Assembly: GCA_030628445.1 (NCBI GenBank)
Contig: DAOVQV010000099.1
Span: 1-6,357 of the forward strand
DNA: 6,357 bases
Origin: Phycisphaerae bacterium
Lineage (GTDB): Bacteria; Planctomycetota; Phycisphaerae; SM23-33
Direction: 5' to 3'
The notes below the pieces were generated by a model that had not been told where the DNA came from, did no database searches, and was given only the letters and a program-made list of their open reading frames with translations. Of the stretch, positions 1 through 5,594 are shown one piece after another. Position 1 is the stretch's first letter. Each line of letters starts with the position of its first letter. The position numbers and the translations under genes are program-made.

Positions 1-1
1 C

Positions 2-970
2 GAGATGCAATTCGTCGCCTCCTACAGCGGCGCGGCGGAGCATGCCTTTACACTGGATGAGCAAAAGCCCGAAGCCGCTGCCGGCTGGAAGGTCGGCGCC
101 GACGAGAACACCGCCCCGCTGACCGATACCTTCAGGGCCGCTGATCTGGTCAGCAAGCACCTGACGTTCACGACCAACGCCTTAACGCCGCAGACGGCGT
201 ACGTGGTCCAGTACCGTTGGGCCTCCCGGCCGCTGCGCGACCCCAAGACGGGCCTACCGGTGCCCGTACCCAAAGACGAACAGCCGCACTGGACTGAACT
301 GACGCAACTGACAACGACACGCGAAAAGGCCGGCGTCAATCTCGCCAACGCGGCGGGACTGGCGCTGATGGCGGTGGCGCCAATCCTGGCGATCATCATC
401 TCGGCGCTTCGCTTCAATCACATCGACGTGAAGATCATCCACACGGACTACTCCGATCACAAGCCCACGGGGCGCATTTTGGGTATCGTGGCGTTGGTGC
501 TTGGTGCGGTAGGCGTTGTGGGGCTGGTTCTAGCTTTTGTCAACATGATCGGCGCGGCGGCGGACTTGCGCGCCGGCGCCGACCCGGCGACGGTAGGTGA
601 GATTTGCGCTTTTGAAATGTTCCTCGTCGCCGGGGCCCTGGCGGGCTTGTCGGCGCTGCTGGTCGGCGGGCTGAGCGTCTGGCGGATGGAGCGGCGGCTG
701 ATCAAGGCCAGCATGCTCACCAGGTTGGCGGCGGCTCTGGGGATATTGACTGTGGGGCTGGCGGCCGGGCTTATATTGGCGGCCTGGACGATGGCGACAC
801 GTTTCCAAATCAAGCCGATTGTGTACGACAACGAACTATCCGGAGCCAGCTACCTCATCCTAAGCGGTATGTTGGCCCTGATAGTGATCGGCCTGCTGTG
901 GTGTTTCTACAGAGCAATCCGCGCTACGTCCGGCCCGGGCGAGGCCCCACAGCTGCCCGAAGCGGATTAG
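2..970 (+). CDS. Uncharacterised multi-pass membrane protein with soluble N-terminal region, probably 5'-partial
   Basis: I do not recognise this protein. Residues are counted from the ATG at position 5, but the frame is open to the window edge, only one codon precedes that ATG, and no ribosome binding site can be seen, so the true start may lie upstream. Residues 1-105 are soluble. The stretch around residues 52-70 (LTFTTNALTPQTAYVVQYRW) resembles the end of a fibronectin type III-like beta-sandwich. Five hydrophobic helices follow, at about 114-135, 157-181, 203-226, 239-262 and 281-304, and then a short polar tail. No signal peptide precedes the soluble part, which also favours a missing N-terminus if that part is extracytoplasmic. 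The gene ends in TAG and converges with smpB, with only 11 bases between the two stop codons and no obvious terminator hairpin. Reading frame and membrane topology are reasonably sure; function is unknown. Confidence 0.7.
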   Translation, partial: EMQFVASYSGAAEHAFTLDEQKPEAAAGWKVGADENTAPLTDTFRAADLVSKHLTFTTNALTPQTAYVVQYRWASRPLRDPKTGLPVPVPKDEQPHWTELTQLTTTREKAGVNLANAAGLALMAVAPILAIIISALRFNHIDVKIIHTDYSDHKPTGRILGIVALVLGAVGVVGLVLAFVNMIGAAADLRAGADPATVGEICAFEMFLVAGALAGLSALLVGGLSVWRMERRLIKASMLTRLAAALGILTVGLAAGLILAAWTMATRFQIKPIVYDNELSGASYLILSGMLALIVIGLLWCFYRAIRATSGPGEAPQLPEAD

Positions 971-981
971 ACGAGCCCATG

Positions 982-1473
982 CTAGCGCCGGCGGCGTTGG
1001 CGACGTGAGATCTCGCGGGCGATGTCACGCTGCTGGTCGCGCTGCTTGATTAGTTGGCGTTTATCGTACGTGCGCTTCCCGACGGCGACCCCCAGCTCGA
1101 CCTTCGCCCAGCCACGCTTGAAATAGACTCCCAGCGGCACGAGAGTCTTACCTTTCTGGTTGACGTGTGAGGAGACCTTCTGAATCTGCCTGCGGTGCAG
1201 CAACAGCTTGCGGTCCCGCGTTGGATCGTGCTGCAACCGGCCCGTGGCGTTTGGGTACTGTGCGATATTGGCCCCAACCAGGTAAAGCTGGCCCTGCGAC
1301 AAGCGGGCGTAAGCATCGTCGATCTTCACCGCACCGGCCCGAAGCGATTTCACCTCCGTACCGGTAAGCTCGATCCCGGCCTCAACCACCTCAAGAATAT
1401 GATAACCGTGGCGGGCCTTCTTATTGGTAATCCGCACGCCCTTACGGCCGGCTTGTTTCTTTCGCTTGGCCAT
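982..1473 (-). CDS. smpB: SsrA (tmRNA)-binding protein SmpB
   Basis: SmpB binds the tRNA-like domain of tmRNA and delivers it to the A site of ribosomes stalled on mRNAs without a stop codon. This allows trans-translation, tagging of the nascent peptide and ribosome recycling. The 163 residues match the usual family length (about 150-165). Family signatures are all present: the N-terminal NKKARHGYHI block (residues 17-26), GTEVKSLRAG (38-47), DPTRDRKLLLHRR (83-95), LVPLGVYFKRGWAKVELGVA (111-130) and GKRTYDKR (132-139). The C-terminal tail is strongly basic (RRQRRRR) and in this family enters the mRNA channel of the ribosome. The start is ATG with only a weak GGA upstream, so translation may depend on coupling to fmt, whose TAA stop lies 11 bases before this ATG. 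The tmRNA gene itself was not found in the window. Confidence 0.98.
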   Translation of the reverse strand: MAKRKKQAGRKGVRITNKKARHGYHILEVVEAGIELTGTEVKSLRAGAVKIDDAYARLSQGQLYLVGANIAQYPNATGRLQHDPTRDRKLLLHRRQIQKVSSHVNQKGKTLVPLGVYFKRGWAKVELGVAVGKRTYDKRQLIKQRDQQRDIAREISRRQRRRR

Positions 1474-1484
1474 TGCGTTCCAAG

Positions 1485-2441
1485 TTACCGATGACTCTGA
1501 CCGCCACCGCAGCTTACAAAACGATCGGAAGGCCCCACACGATACCCGTTGACAAAGTCACGCCACGACATCAGCCTCCCCCCCGCGGGGAGGATCCGTT
1601 CGATCCGCACCAGTCCCCTCCCCGCCGCTACAAGCAACTGCTTGTCTATCGACCCGCTTGGACCGCCCGTCCCCGGGGCGACCGAAGCGGCCGCGATGGA
1701 AACGGCCACCTCCCGGTGGTCCGATCGGACGAAGATCGCCTGGGCGCTGGGCCAGGGCAGACAGCCTCGCACGAGATTGCAAATCGTCGCCGCATCGGCG
1801 GTCCAGTCGATCCGCCCGTCGGTCTTTTTCAGCTTCGGCGCAAGCGTGGCTTTGGCCTCGTCCTGCGGCGTCGGACAGCGCGCCCCTGCGGTCAGCATCT
1901 CAAGAGTCCGCCCGACCGCCTCGGCGCCTATGTCGGCCAGTCGCCCCCGAAGCTCTTGGGCCGTCTCTTGCGGTCCGATCTCGGTGGGTATCTGGACGTA
2001 GATCGGCCCGGCGTCCATCTTGTCGACGAGCTCGAACGTGCTCACGCCGGTCTGTTTATAACCCCGGATGATCGCCCAACTAACCGGCGCGGCCCCGCGA
2101 AGCCCGGGCAGGAGCGACCCGTGGAGGTTAAAGGCGCTGACGGCGGCTTCATCGCGGACGAGACGGCCGATAAGCTGCCCGAAGTCAACAACGCATATGA
2201 CGTCCGGCCGCAGGGAATGAATCTTCCCGAGGGACTCCTCGGCGTTGATGTTTGCAACCTCGGTGGGTTCCAGTCCCAGCGCCGGTGCGGTTTGGGCTAC
2301 AGCAGTTTGTGTAAGCTTACCGCCTCGACCGGCCGGGCGGGCAGGTTGAGTAATTACGGCGGCAATTTGGTGACCGGCAGCAGCGAGGGCCCGAAGCGAC
2401 GAGACCGCAAAGACACCGCTCCCGCAAAAGACAACTCGCAT
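1485..2441 (-). CDS. fmt: Methionyl-tRNA formyltransferase
   Basis: Fmt transfers a formyl group from 10-formyltetrahydrofolate to the amino group of methionine on initiator tRNA, a cytoplasmic step in bacterial translation initiation. The protein has 318 residues, normal for the family. It has an N-terminal Rossmann-type formyltransferase domain (about 1-205) and a C-terminal tRNA-binding domain (about 206-310). The catalytic triad is present: Asn105 and His107 in FNLHGSLLP, and Asp143 in KMDAGPI, equivalent to E. coli N106, H108 and D144. The flexible loop QPARPAGRGGK (32-42) that contacts the acceptor stem is kept. The C-terminal domain opens with the usual KKTDGRIDW and VRGCLPWPSAQ motifs. 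Two changes from the commonest pattern are SLLPGLRG instead of SLLPRWRG, and DFG where E. coli has AYG. The ATG start has a good AGAGG six bases upstream. smpB follows after 11 bases; no def gene is adjacent. Confidence 0.97.
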   Translation of the reverse strand: MRVVFCGSGVFAVSSLRALAAAGHQIAAVITQPARPAGRGGKLTQTAVAQTAPALGLEPTEVANINAEESLGKIHSLRPDVICVVDFGQLIGRLVRDEAAVSAFNLHGSLLPGLRGAAPVSWAIIRGYKQTGVSTFELVDKMDAGPIYVQIPTEIGPQETAQELRGRLADIGAEAVGRTLEMLTAGARCPTPQDEAKATLAPKLKKTDGRIDWTADAATICNLVRGCLPWPSAQAIFVRSDHREVAVSIAAASVAPGTGGPSGSIDKQLLVAAGRGLVRIERILPAGGRLMSWRDFVNGYRVGPSDRFVSCGGGQSHR

Positions 2442-2445
2442 GATT

Positions 2446-2452
2446 CACCTCT
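2446..2452 (-). promoter_or_regulatory. Ribosome binding site of fmt
   Basis: Read on the minus strand this is AGAGGTG, with the AGAGG core six bases before the ATG of fmt at 2439-2441. It is a near-ideal Shine-Dalgarno sequence and fixes the fmt start. Confidence 0.75.
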
Positions 2453-2529
2453 TGGGAAGGTATTTTGCAGAGGCCGCAACAACCCACAAGGTAAAAACCC
2501 CGCGTTCCCCTTACAGCGGTTAACGGGAT

Positions 2530-2558
2530 TCTGTACACCGCTCTACAGTCCCCAGCAA
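2530..2558 (-). promoter_or_regulatory. Possible sigma70-type promoter for fmt-smpB
   Basis: In the 148-base gap between the upstream transporter gene and fmt, the minus strand reads TTGCTG (2553-2558), a 17-base spacer, then TACAGA (2530-2535). Spacing is optimal but both hexamers are imperfect. The region also holds an AGCGGT/ACCGCT inverted repeat (2515-2520 and 2537-2542) overlapping the -10 candidate. Read-through from the upstream transporter gene is an alternative source of transcription. The call rests on hexamer similarity alone. Confidence 0.25.
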
Positions 2559-2589
2559 AACGACGGGCGAACCGCGTTGTACGAGGGAC

Positions 2590-3528
2590 CTAGCCAACCG
2601 GTCTGTCCTCAACGCGGGGGCCCTGGCGGGCATTGAGCAGCACGGCCGCGGCGACGAGCGCCATCCCGGCGAGCATCGAGACGGTCGGCGATTCGCCAGG
2701 GACGATAATCCACGAAACGATCGCCCCGAACACCGGGATGAGGAACTTCCACATGTTCAGCCGCGACACCTGCATACGCCGCAGAAGGTAAAACCAGATG
2801 GAAAACGCCGTCGCCGAAACCATGGACATGTATCCCAGCGCTATAAAGAACCGCACCGGCGGGACCGAGACGGGCAGTTCCCCGAGGATCACCCCCAAGG
2901 CCCCCAGGACCACTCCGCCCGCGCCCATCTGAAGGCTGTTCAATAGGAGGGGATTGATCCGTCGCCGCCGCCGCGCGATCAGGACGTTGCCCAATCCTGA
3001 ACTCGCCACGGCCGCAAGCAGCAAGCCCATACCGAAAAACTCCCGCAGGCCCGCCGGTTCCCAAGGCTCCGAGCCCAATATGATAATCACCACGCCGAGC
3101 AGTCCCAGCAAGATCAAGCCCGCCTTAGCCCTGTCCATTGGGTCGTTAGGCATCAGAAAGTGGGCCGTCAAGGCTGCGATCAACGGCGAAGCGCCGACCA
3201 CGATCGCCCCCTGCGCCCCCTGGGCCCACTGCATCCCGAAGGTAAATACGCCGCAGACGATCACTGTCTGGAGCAGCGAGACCAACAGTATGAACGGCCA
3301 GGAGCGGCGAACCTGCGCCGCCGGCCGCCCGCGCCGCGCCCAAAGCGGCACGAGCAGTATGGACGCAAGGATATAGCGCATCGACGCCAGTGGAAGCGCC
3401 GGGACATACCCCAGGCCGATCTTCATCGCGCCGAACGCCGACGCCCACAACATGCACGCCAGAATCGCCAGTGGCGCGTAGCTCGCGCCGCCGGATGTCG
3501 ATAGCTTGCTGGGTGGCTCTGCTGCCAT
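2590..3528 (-). CDS. DMT-superfamily EamA permease (RhaT/EamA-type exporter)
   Basis: This is an integral membrane permease of the drug/metabolite transporter superfamily. Members typically export amino acids, metabolites or drugs across the cytoplasmic membrane by secondary transport; the substrate here cannot be inferred. The 312 residues fit the usual ten-helix protein made of two EamA repeats. Hydrophobic helices lie near residues 17-36, 46-64, 77-98, 104-124, 136-152, 165-183, 193-213, 226-248, 260-276 and 284-299. Family hallmarks are LASMRYILASILLVPL (47-62) in the first repeat, GASPLIAALTAHFL (112-125) near its end, and PVFGAIVSWIIVPGES (265-280) followed by LAGMALVAAAVLL in the second. 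A five-arginine loop (186-190) separates the halves, as expected for a cytoplasmic loop. The usual acidic GER/DER turn is NDP (128-130) in the first repeat. The ATG start has AGAGG only three bases upstream, which is tight, but the first helix requires this start. The 148-base gap to fmt suggests a separate unit. Confidence 0.93.
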   Translation of the reverse strand: MAAEPPSKLSTSGGASYAPLAILACMLWASAFGAMKIGLGYVPALPLASMRYILASILLVPLWARRGRPAAQVRRSWPFILLVSLLQTVIVCGVFTFGMQWAQGAQGAIVVGASPLIAALTAHFLMPNDPMDRAKAGLILLGLLGVVIIILGSEPWEPAGLREFFGMGLLLAAVASSGLGNVLIARRRRRINPLLLNSLQMGAGGVVLGALGVILGELPVSVPPVRFFIALGYMSMVSATAFSIWFYLLRRMQVSRLNMWKFLIPVFGAIVSWIIVPGESPTVSMLAGMALVAAAVLLNARQGPRVEDRPVG

Positions 3529-3817
3529 GGACCTCTTATCCGGAATCTCCCATATGGCTTTCTCTGCACTGACCTTCGCGGGCTGTGGTCTGCGATTCTA
3601 TCGCGTTCTTAGAAGTGGTTTCATAACCTGCTTCGCCGGCGAAAGCGAGGGATTTTGTCGATCTGGCAAAGAGCAGAAGCGACGGCATATCCAGGAGATA
3701 TGTCGAGCTTTCGCGACGACGGCGCAGCTATTCGAGGCGGTGATGCTGATCTGTCTCGGTTTGGGCTGACGTCGGAATCCACTACGTCACGGCCGCATGT
3801 CATTCCGTTAAGGGCTC
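3529..3817. other. Intergenic region without a supportable gene
   Basis: These 289 bases separate the HD-GYP gene from the EamA permease gene downstream of it. Short open frames on both strands overlap the neighbouring genes, lack a convincing ribosome binding site and resemble no family I know. Visible structures are a perfect 12-base palindrome TTCGCCGGCGAA (3632-3643) and an inverted repeat TGACGT/ACGTCA (3767-3772 and 3784-3789) just past the HD-GYP stop codon, without a T-run. A -10-like TAGAAT occurs on the minus strand upstream of the permease, without a good -35. The region most likely holds the 3' end of one transcript and the promoter of the next. Confidence 0.5.
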
Positions 3818-5050
3818 TTAGAGTTGAGCCGGCGAGCAATGCGGCAGAACGGCGTAGGGGACGACGATCTCGTCGAAAGCCCTAAAGAACGCCTCAAGCA
3901 CCTCGGGGTCAAAGCCCCTGTCCTCCTGCCTGCGGATGATGTATGCACCCACGTCGATAGGATATGGCTCTTTGTAGCAGCGCTTGGAGACAAGCGAATC
4001 AAAGACATCGGCCAGGGCAACGATCCGTCCTTCGATTGGAATGTCCGTGCCCTTGAGCTTTCTAGGATACCCGCTCCCGTCCCATCGCTCGTGGTGAGTG
4101 AGGGCTATCTCGCGAGCGACTCGGTGCAAATCGTTCTGCGGATCGGCTAGGATCTCGCCGCCGATCATCGTGTGCTTCTCGGATACCCGCCGCTCCTGCG
4201 GGGTAAGCGGGCCGCGCTTGGTCAGGACCGAGTCGGGGATCCCGATCTTCCCGATGTCATGCATCGGGGAGGCCCACTCGATCAGCTCGACCTGCTCGGG
4301 CGGTAAGTCCATGGCCTTTGCGACCAGGCTGGAGACGTGGCTGATGCGGCGAACGTGGTCGGCCGTATCGTCGTCGCGAAACTCCGCGGCCACGGACAGG
4401 CGGATGATCGTATCCAGGTGTGCCTGCTTGAGCTGCTCCTGGAGTCGGGCGTTTTGAATCGTCACCGCCGCCATTGACCCCAGCGAAAGTATCCCGCCGC
4501 AGTCATCTTCGGGGAACGCCACAGTCGCCCCGGACTCATCGAGGCGGTTGACCAGTTCAAGGACGCCGATGCATCGGCCGTCCGGACATGTCAGTGGAAT
4601 CCCCAGTATGCTCTCGGACCTGTAACCGGTGGCGGCTTCGAAATCGCGGTTGACCCGAAACGGCGTACCCGAGGGCAGCTCGTACGAGTTCGCGATGTTC
4701 TTCGGTTCCTTGCTGAAGGCTACGAACCCCGCCAGCGAATCGCATGTCAGCGGGGTTTCCTTGCCCAGAAGATGACGCGTGAGCTCCGGTGTGCCGACCT
4801 TGTCGTTCTGGGTGGCGACGAACTTCAGGCGGTCCCGGTCGAGCACGTACAGGCTGCCGGCTTCGGCGCGCGTGAGCGTGCGCGCCTCACAGAGAATCAT
4901 CTCCAGCATCTTCTGGCGGTCCGGGACCGCAGAAAGTCCCACCCCTACCTGCAACAAACTTTGCAGGACCTGCTGGTCTTTAGCAAGCTGCTGAGCTGCC
5001 ACCACATCCTCCCCATGAATCCTAGGGATACAGCGTCTGCCTTGAGGCAC
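3818..5050 (-). CDS. GAF-HD-GYP domain protein, likely cyclic-di-GMP phosphodiesterase
   Basis: HD-GYP proteins are metal-dependent phosphodiesterases that degrade cyclic-di-GMP and so influence the choice between motile and surface-attached life; here the activity would be governed by a small-molecule or redox signal at the GAF domain. Of 410 residues, 43-205 form the GAF domain (with YELPSGTPFRVN at 123-134, TGYRSESILGIPL at 141-153 and IGVLELVNRLD at 161-171). A short helical linker (200-215) follows, then the HD-GYP domain (about 216-395). Catalytic motifs are intact: E223 and H232 in the first helix region, HDIGKIGIPD (264-273), H293, HHERWDGSGYP (319-329), IP with RIVALADVFD (337-351). 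No receiver domain, signal peptide or membrane helix is present, so it is probably cytoplasmic. The listed start is GTG with GAGG six bases upstream. A stronger GGGGAGG precedes an in-frame GTG at 5002, which would shorten the protein by 16 residues outside both domains. Confidence 0.96.
   Translation of the reverse strand: MPQGRRCIPRIHGEDVVAAQQLAKDQQVLQSLLQVGVGLSAVPDRQKMLEMILCEARTLTRAEAGSLYVLDRDRLKFVATQNDKVGTPELTRHLLGKETPLTCDSLAGFVAFSKEPKNIANSYELPSGTPFRVNRDFEAATGYRSESILGIPLTCPDGRCIGVLELVNRLDESGATVAFPEDDCGGILSLGSMAAVTIQNARLQEQLKQAHLDTIIRLSVAAEFRDDDTADHVRRISHVSSLVAKAMDLPPEQVELIEWASPMHDIGKIGIPDSVLTKRGPLTPQERRVSEKHTMIGGEILADPQNDLHRVAREIALTHHERWDGSGYPRKLKGTDIPIEGRIVALADVFDSLVSKRCYKEPYPIDVGAYIIRRQEDRGFDPEVLEAFFRAFDEIVVPYAVLPHCSPAQL
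5008..5014 (-). promoter_or_regulatory. Strong internal Shine-Dalgarno sequence favouring a later GTG start
   Basis: On the minus strand this reads GGGGAGG and lies five bases before a GTG codon at 5000-5002, in frame with the HD-GYP gene. It is a better match than the GAGG (5057-5060) in front of the GTG at 5048-5050. The 16 residues between the two starts lie before the predicted GAF domain. Which start is used cannot be settled from the sequence. Confidence 0.45.
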
Positions 5051-5123
5051 ATAAAACCTCGACTGCGTATGGTGAATTTGTCGGCAAGGTCTGTGTGCAG
5101 ATTAAGTAACACTTTGCCAGATA

Positions 5124-5135
5124 AGGGATTTCCCT
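5124..5135. repeat. Short perfect palindrome AGGGA-TT-TCCCT upstream of the HD-GYP gene
   Basis: Two five-base arms separated by two bases form a compact dyad 74 bases upstream of the GTG start of the HD-GYP gene. Its location would suit an operator for that gene, but no regulator is encoded nearby and one such short dyad can arise by chance. Confidence 0.3.
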
Positions 5136-5370
5136 AGTTGTCGTCCGGCCGATGGCGGACCGAAGGCCCCCAGCCAAGCTCATCGCCAAGGCCCGCCCCG
5201 CCGGAAAGCCGCCAGGCAGCAATTGACATAACCACCCCGCTACAATAAGGTTCCCGCCCGCTGGGCCGCACCGGTGATGAGAATATCGGCTGCCACATCG
5301 ACCAGGCGCACCCTAAGCGGAGCAATAGGACGAAGTTATCGACCTATGAACACGAAGGCGCCGGGTAAGT

Positions 5371-5422
5371 GGCTCGCCGCCGGCGACGTGATTGGCCCCC
5401 GGTCCAAATGGATCGGCGAGCC
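5371..5422. repeat. Perfect 9-bp inverted repeat with nested short stem
   Basis: GGCTCGCCG at 5371-5379 is the exact reverse complement of CGGCGAGCC at 5414-5422, separated by 34 bases. Inside the loop, TTGG (5392-5395) can pair with CCAA (5404-5407). As RNA this would form a GC-rich stem with a smaller inner hairpin. It lies in non-coding sequence about 170 bases past the stop codon of the truncated permease gene. No T-run follows on either strand, so it does not look like a standard intrinsic terminator. Confidence 0.5.
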
Positions 5423-5594
5423 GACAAACATGCTCCGTCAGCCCCCAAGAAACTACCACGCGCCGAAACTCGCAAATACGCGCCGGTTGGCGCCAATCGT
5501 CGCCAATCGCCGCAGCCGGTCCCTGCCCGTCGCCACTGCTCGCCAAAAGAAGCCCAAAGGCGCCGAACGGCTGGCCGCCGCAATTCGCGGACGG

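Larger units (their letters stand above)
5051..5594. other. Long intergenic region (544 bases) with several dyads, no supportable gene
   Basis: This gap lies upstream of the HD-GYP gene and downstream of the truncated permease gene, so it should hold a terminator and a promoter. Open frames cross it on both strands but are arginine- and proline-rich, resemble no known family and lack ribosome binding sites; the longer ones run antisense or out of frame into the permease gene. Structures seen are GGCAAGGT/ACTTTGCC (5083-5118), AGGGATTTCCCT (5124-5135), a GTCCG..CGGAC hairpin with a one-base bulge (5143-5160), a perfect TTGACA (5223-5228), a 9-bp inverted repeat (5371-5379 with 5414-5422), and a tandem CGCCAATCG repeat (5491-5509). 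I found no tRNA, tmRNA, RNase P RNA or known riboswitch signature by eye. Confidence 0.55.

Noticed and set aside
971..986. Bidirectional terminator between the first gene and smpB
   Set aside because: Only 11 bases separate the stop codons. The nearby GCTAGC and CGCCGGCG palindromes are short and not followed by T-runs.
1473..2636. A 387-codon open frame on the plus strand, antisense to fmt
   Set aside because: It covers fmt almost exactly, is rich in Arg, Pro and Gly, resembles no family and has no ribosome binding site. Long antisense frames are expected over GC-rich genes, and fmt is unambiguous on the other strand.
3506..3769. Small plus-strand frames of about 76-87 codons in the 3529-3817 gap
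   Set aside because: They overlap the start of the permease gene or the end of the HD-GYP gene, lack a ribosome binding site and have no recognisable motif.
5143..5160. Hairpin GTCCG..CGGAC as an intrinsic terminator
   Set aside because: There is a bulge in the stem and no T-run follows on either strand.
5051..5594. tmRNA, RNase P RNA, tRNA or riboswitch in the long gap
   Set aside because: I looked for the tmRNA ends, the T-loop GGTTCRA pattern, the RNase P GAGGAAAGTC core, and the GEMM (cyclic-di-GMP) riboswitch core, and found none. A covariance-model search would be decisive.
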